The translations under genes and the position numbers were made by a program. DNA of 10,282 nucleotides from contig CAIWDQ010000296.1 of the NCBI GenBank assembly GCA_903911455.1, positions 1 to 10,282 of the forward strand, in the 5' to 3' direction. The notes under the pieces were generated by a model. It was not told the origin of the DNA. It ran no database searches and saw only the letters and a program-made list of their open reading frames with translations. Shown here in pieces: positions 8,285 to 10,282 of the stretch. The stretch comes from an uncultured bacterium (lineage in GTDB: Bacteria > Bacteroidota > Bacteroidia > Bacteroidales > JACABE01). The stretch's first letter is position 1; each line of letters begins with the position of its first letter.

Positions 8285-8312
8285 GTAGGGACACGCCATG
8301 GCGTGTCCCTAC
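8285..8312. repeat. Perfect 28-bp palindrome (GTAGGG...CCCTAC)
   Basis: Bases 8285-8298 (GTAGGGACACGCCA) are the exact reverse complement of 8299-8312, so the site is perfectly self-complementary. It lies between the 3' ends of two convergent genes, 13 bp after the terminator hairpin. Palindromes of the form GTAGRG(N)CYCTAC are, from memory, widespread intergenic repeats in Bacteroidota and cyanobacteria. Confidence 0.85.
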
Positions 8313-8315
8313 ATG

Positions 8316-8392
8316 TAAATTTTTCCCATCTATTAACCCCAGCATTTATGCTGAAGACTGAAATAAAAGGATATTTTGGGCTTCAGCCATGA
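8316..8392 (+). repeat. 77-bp interspersed repeat, copy 1
   Basis: Matches 9198-9273 with two substitutions and one single-base indel (about 96% identity), in the same orientation. It contains small internal inverted repeats: AGCAT/ATGCT (8341-8352) and GCTGAAG (8350-8356) with CTTCAGC (8381-8387). The size and hairpins suggest a REP- or MITE-like element. Its last ten bases overlap the end of the unknown - strand gene and supply that gene's stop codon. Confidence 0.85.
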
Positions 8393-9063
8393 GGTTTTAT
8401 TTTTTGTAATCTTGTATTATTAATTCGCTTAATAATTTTATACCCTATATAATCTTTAATGTTCGTGAACTTAGGATATCTATAATCAGCATTCCACCAA
8501 CTAACCATTCTGCTTTTTGTTTGTATCCAAAATTTAGGATTATCCAAAACAAATTTCTTATATTCAGTTATATTCTTTTCTGTTATATGTTTGTCGAGCT
8601 CAATTAATATTTCCATAACAAATTCTCCAAGTAAGTGTACTTTAAAAGGTATAATCCAAAATTCATCGTTATTTAGCAAATTATTTAGTCGCCGTTCGCG
8701 GATATGTCCATCAAAATGTCTTGTGTAAATACAGTTTAGTATATTTATTTGTGTTTTAGTTAAGCTATTTTCTTGTTCTAAATTTGGTTCAGTGAAATAC
8801 AATCTTCCAGGTAATGCAATATATTCATCTTTTAACTTTATAGTTGTCGAACCTCTAGTTATAAGATTATCTATTTTATATCTTTTATTATAGAAATCAA
8901 TATAAACACTATCTTTTAGAGGGATTATATCTAAAACACAATTAATGTCAGTAATTAAAAATGATGGAAAGGAATTAATCAATAGTTTTCTGTAATTAGA
9001 TTCCTTAACTATTTCTTGACTTTTAAACCCAAATGCTTTTTTAATATCGTTTATGGTTATCAT
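8383..9063 (-). CDS. Hypothetical protein, AT-rich, bounded by direct repeats
   Basis: 226-residue protein of no recognised function. It has no signal peptide or membrane span, so it is probably cytoplasmic. Visible features are a Leu/Ile-rich N-terminal half, a charged block YTRHFDGHIRERR (113-125), then WIIPFKVHLLGEFVMEIL (136-153) and a Trp/Tyr-rich segment SWWNADYRYP (188-197). The DG(H/Y)xRxR...WxxPFxxxLLGE(F/Y)VxEIL pattern recalls uncharacterised bacterial proteins I remember only vaguely, so no family is claimed. It is convergent with the methyltransferase. It is strikingly AT-rich, with a Lys/Asn/Ile-rich product, and is enclosed by two same-orientation copies of the 77-bp repeat. 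The final His-Gly-stop is encoded inside copy 1, so the original C-terminus may have been different. The first ATG of the frame is used. Confidence 0.75.
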   Translation of the reverse strand: MITINDIKKAFGFKSQEIVKESNYRKLLINSFPSFLITDINCVLDIIPLKDSVYIDFYNKRYKIDNLITRGSTTIKLKDEYIALPGRLYFTEPNLEQENSLTKTQINILNCIYTRHFDGHIRERRLNNLLNNDEFWIIPFKVHLLGEFVMEILIELDKHITEKNITEYKKFVLDNPKFWIQTKSRMVSWWNADYRYPKFTNIKDYIGYKIIKRINNTRLQKIKPHG

Positions 9064-9143
9064 AAATTGAAATTTACTAATTTAAGAATCTGAAATCATT
9101 GTATTAAATTTCTTCAACTCATCCTATTTAAAATGTAAAATTA

Positions 9144-9151
9144 CAAATTTA
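9144..9151 (-). promoter_or_regulatory. Weak putative -7 element for the hypothetical gene
   Basis: On the - strand this reads TAAATTTG, a match to TAnnTTTG, 80 bp before the ATG at 9063. No TTG is seen at the -33 position, and the region is so AT-rich that a chance match is likely. Nothing else was found in 9064-9197. Confidence 0.25.
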
Positions 9152-9197
9152 TTTAATACAAATCATTTTTTACTTTTATCATACCCAAAGTAAATAA

Positions 9198-9273
9198 TAA
9201 ATTCTTCCCATCTATTAACCCCGGCATTTATGCTGAAGACTGAAAAAAAGGATATTTTGGGCTTCAGCCATGA
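9198..9273 (+). repeat. 76-bp interspersed repeat, copy 2
   Basis: Second copy of the repeat at 8316-8392, same orientation, copy starts 882 bp apart. Differences are a C at 9204 (T in copy 1), GGCAT instead of AGCAT at the small hairpin (a G-U pair would keep it in RNA), and loss of one T near 9246. GCTGAAG (9232-9238) and CTTCAGC (9262-9268) are retained. It lies upstream of the hypothetical gene's 5' end. Confidence 0.85.
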
Positions 9274-9333
9274 TTTTAATATGAAAAAGTCAGGGCAGTA
9301 TTCCCTGTTGTATGGAGTTGATATTAATTATTT

Positions 9334-9464
9334 GAGATTCCTCATTTCATTCGGAATGACAGCTCTTCTTTATTGCTATGTAGAAGAGAAACGGGCGGCT
9401 ATGCCGCCCGTTTCTCTCACAAATACCCAAAACAAATGTCATTCCGAGCAAAGCGAGGAATCTC
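9334..9464. repeat. Inverted-repeat element with TGTCATTCCGA arms
   Basis: The 28-bp right arm (9437-9464) begins TGTCATTCCGAGC and ends GAGGAATCTC. The left arm (9334-9361) is its inverted copy with 23 of 28 matches; the mismatches are all in the middle. About 75 bp lies between the arms, centred on a perfect hairpin. Arms of this TGTCATTCCGAG...GAGGAATCT type are a familiar intergenic repeat in Bacteroidota genomes and give rise to false proteins containing SEQSEESL. The total length and inverted ends are MITE-like, but no convincing target-site duplication is visible. Confidence 0.8.
9385..9417. repeat. Perfect 15-bp-stem hairpin inside the inverted-repeat element
   Basis: AGAGAAACGGGCGGC (9385-9399), loop TAT, then the exact reverse complement (9403-9417). 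It is very GC-rich at its core against an AT-rich background. It could act as a transcription terminator or as a folding core of the element. There is no long U-run, so standard rho-independent termination is not well supported. Confidence 0.85.
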
Positions 9465-9478
9465 TTCAATTAAAGTAG

Positions 9479-9515
9479 TGTCCTTACCAATAAAACGAAG
9501 CGGAATGAGGAATCT
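9479..9515 (+). repeat. Degenerate third copy of the TGTCATTCC arm
   Basis: Begins TGTCCTTACC and ends CGAAGCGGAATGAGGAATCT, sharing the final AATGAGGAATCT with the inverted left arm at 9334-9361. It lies in the same orientation as the right arm, 14 bp after it. The middle has diverged, so this is a probable decayed copy. Confidence 0.5.
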
Positions 9516-9584
9516 TTATCTATGATGCTTTAATAGATAATTTCATTTATTACAATATTAATTCATAAAAAGATACCATTTAAT

Positions 9585-9614
9585 TTGGTTATATGATAAT
9601 AATGTATACTTTTG
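9585..9614 (+). promoter_or_regulatory. Strong Bacteroidota-type promoter (TTG-N19-TACTTTTG)
   Basis: TTG at 9585-9587, exactly 19 bp, then TACTTTTG at 9607-9614, matching both halves of the Bacteroidota housekeeping consensus. Transcription should begin near 9620. The decamer TACTTTTGCA is identical to the one proposed for the tRNA pair. No established gene follows directly, so the product is either a small RNA or a short peptide. Confidence 0.6.
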
Positions 9615-9914
9615 CAGGACTTCTTGAGCTAGGTCATGGTTTTTTCAACCATAAATCAAAGGCTGAAACCCATCAAGCTATTCACCGCCTCATGGATGAA
9701 TACATTTTTTCGGTAGTAATTAAATATTTTAAAGAAGAAAAACGAACGAGAGTGTGTGTTTTGTACCGTTACTTCCAAAGTAATTAAATACAATATATCA
9801 CAGTAAAGTTTTTCTTCAAGTTGTAACAGCAATAATGTTTTGCTTTGGCAGGATGTTGTTGACGAAAACGCATTTTATTTATAATTAAATAAAATTGAAT
9901 TTTATAATAACGAT
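9615..9914 (+). other. Possible short transcript; no clear gene
   Basis: Downstream of the promoter-like site, this 300-bp stretch holds no convincing gene. The first ATG after the expected start site opens a 26-codon frame (9636-9716, beginning MVFSTINQRLKPIKLF) in the first ~17 bases of the transcript. The same ATG begins a weak hairpin ATGGTT-TTTTC-AACCAT. A longer 64-codon frame (9593-9787) would have to start inside the promoter, so it is doubtful. The rest is AT-rich, and no terminator is seen. Confidence 0.3.
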
Positions 9915-10238
9915 ATGAACACTTTATATGAAATAACCGCGACAAATATTAAGGGAATAATTGCTTTGAAAAGTGATTACGCTTCAATAGATAGTCATAC
10001 GTTTGTCCGATGGCATGCTGTCCGTTCAGAACTACGTCATACATTTGTCCGATGGCATTCTGTCCGTTCAGAACTACGTCATACGTTTGTCCGAGGGCAT
10101 TCTGTCCGTTCAGAAGCACGTCATACATTTGTCCGATGGCATTCTATTCTTTCAGAAGCACGTCATACATTTGTCCGATGGCATTCTATTCTTTCAGAAG
10201 CACATCATACGTTTGTCCGATGGTATGTTGCAGCATGA
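9915..10238 (+). CDS. Possible repeat protein with 14-residue repeats (coding status doubtful)
   Basis: 107 codons: a 27-residue non-repeat start (MNTLYEITATNIKGIIALK...), then about 5.7 copies of a 14-residue unit (HTFVRWHSVRSELR and variants). It is the only frame with a non-repeat N-terminus and an ATG, preceded by an AT-rich leader. Against it, most base changes between repeat units alter codon positions 1 and 2 in this frame (Trp to Gly, Val-Arg to Ile-Leu, Leu to Ala), which is unlike a conserved protein. The overlapping frame two positions on reads LSDGILSVQNYVIR with gentler changes. No function can be suggested. Confidence 0.3.
   Translation: MNTLYEITATNIKGIIALKSDYASIDSHTFVRWHAVRSELRHTFVRWHSVRSELRHTFVRGHSVRSEARHTFVRWHSILSEARHTFVRWHSILSEAHHTFVRWYVAA
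9994..10228. repeat. 42-bp tandem repeat, ~5.6 units
   Basis: Units begin at 9994, 10036, 10078, 10120, 10162 and 10204 (last partial), with no spacers. Each starts GTCATACRTTTGTCCGATGG (ATCATAC in the last). Variable bases are unit positions 1, 8, 18, 21, 24, 27, 29, 31, 39 and 40. Units 4 and 5 are identical, and units 1-2 and 3-5 form subgroups (CTAC versus GCAC at the end), a pattern expected from successive local duplications. Because 42 is a multiple of three and no unit holds a forward stop, all three forward frames are open. Confidence 0.95.
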
Positions 10239-10255
10239 GATGGTAGTCGGACAAA
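10212..10255. repeat. Inverted repeat closing the tandem array
   Basis: TTTGTCCGA of the last repeat unit (10212-10220) has an exact inverted copy TCGGACAAA at 10247-10255, 26 bases away, just past the array. This could fold into a 9-bp stem. The T-run after it is short (ATCTTTATT), so termination is only possible, not shown. Confidence 0.55.
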
Positions 10256-10282
10256 ATCTTTATTAAATATAAATATCATTAA

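Noticed and set aside
9291..9307. Small hairpin CAGGG/CCCTG with a 7-base loop as a terminator.
   Set aside because: The stem is only 5 bp with no U-run; such hairpins are expected by chance.
9230..9478. 82-codon + strand frame ending in ...SEQSEESLQLK.
   Set aside because: It starts inside repeat copy 2 and runs through the inverted-repeat element. The SEQSEESL tail is the translation of the TGTCATTCCGAG repeat arm, not a protein motif.
9593..9787. 64-codon + strand frame.
   Set aside because: Its start codons (9593, 9602) lie within the promoter-like site and upstream of the expected transcript start. The sequence resembles no family I recognise.
9994..10228. CRISPR array.
   Set aside because: The units are contiguous and near-identical over the full 42 bp with no unique spacers and no cas genes, so this is a simple tandem repeat.

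Overview
The window looks like a chromosomal piece of a low-GC Bacteroidota, probably from the Sphingobacteriales/Chitinophagales side. The evidence is two large secreted proteins with the type IX secretion (T9SS) type B 'gliding motility-associated' C-terminal domain, promoter-like elements of the Bacteroidota TAnnTTTG type, start sites without Shine-Dalgarno sequences, and short interspersed palindromic repeats. No species can be named from the sequence alone.

Left part (1-4548): two tandem genes on the + strand encode multidomain surface or secreted adhesin-like proteins. The first is cut by the left window edge, and its signal peptide is still visible in frame from base 1. It has a lectin/jelly-roll-like N-terminal module, Ig-like and PKD domains and a T9SS type B tail. 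The second starts 15 bp later with a complete signal peptide and a choice-of-anchor L module, then a similar PKD-PKD-tail ending. The last ~170 residues of the two are clearly paralogous.

Middle left (4549-4980): a strong bidirectional hairpin terminator separates the adhesin genes from two convergently placed tRNA-Leu genes on the - strand (anticodons GAG, then CAG). The tRNA promoter faces left and the promoter of the next operon faces right.

Centre (4981-8271): a compact three-gene + strand operon holds a family 4 glycosyltransferase, a Wzx-like polysaccharide flippase (TTG start, 1 bp after the previous stop) and a SAM-dependent methyltransferase (ATG overlapping the flippase by 11 bp), closed by a hairpin terminator. 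This is the make-export-modify logic of a cell-surface glycan locus, but no polymerase or initiating transferase is present in the window.

Right part (8247-10282): this stretch is repeat-rich and gene-poor. It holds two GTAGGG-type palindromes, a ~77-bp direct repeat present twice around one unrecognised - strand gene (whose stop codon lies inside the repeat), a ~131-bp inverted-repeat element around a perfect 15-bp hairpin, a degenerate third copy of its arm, a textbook Bacteroidota promoter (TTG-N19-TACTTTTG) with no obvious gene behind it, and a 42-bp tandem repeat of about 5.6 units that is open in all three forward frames. The tandem repeat and the repeat-bounded gene are the most unusual items.
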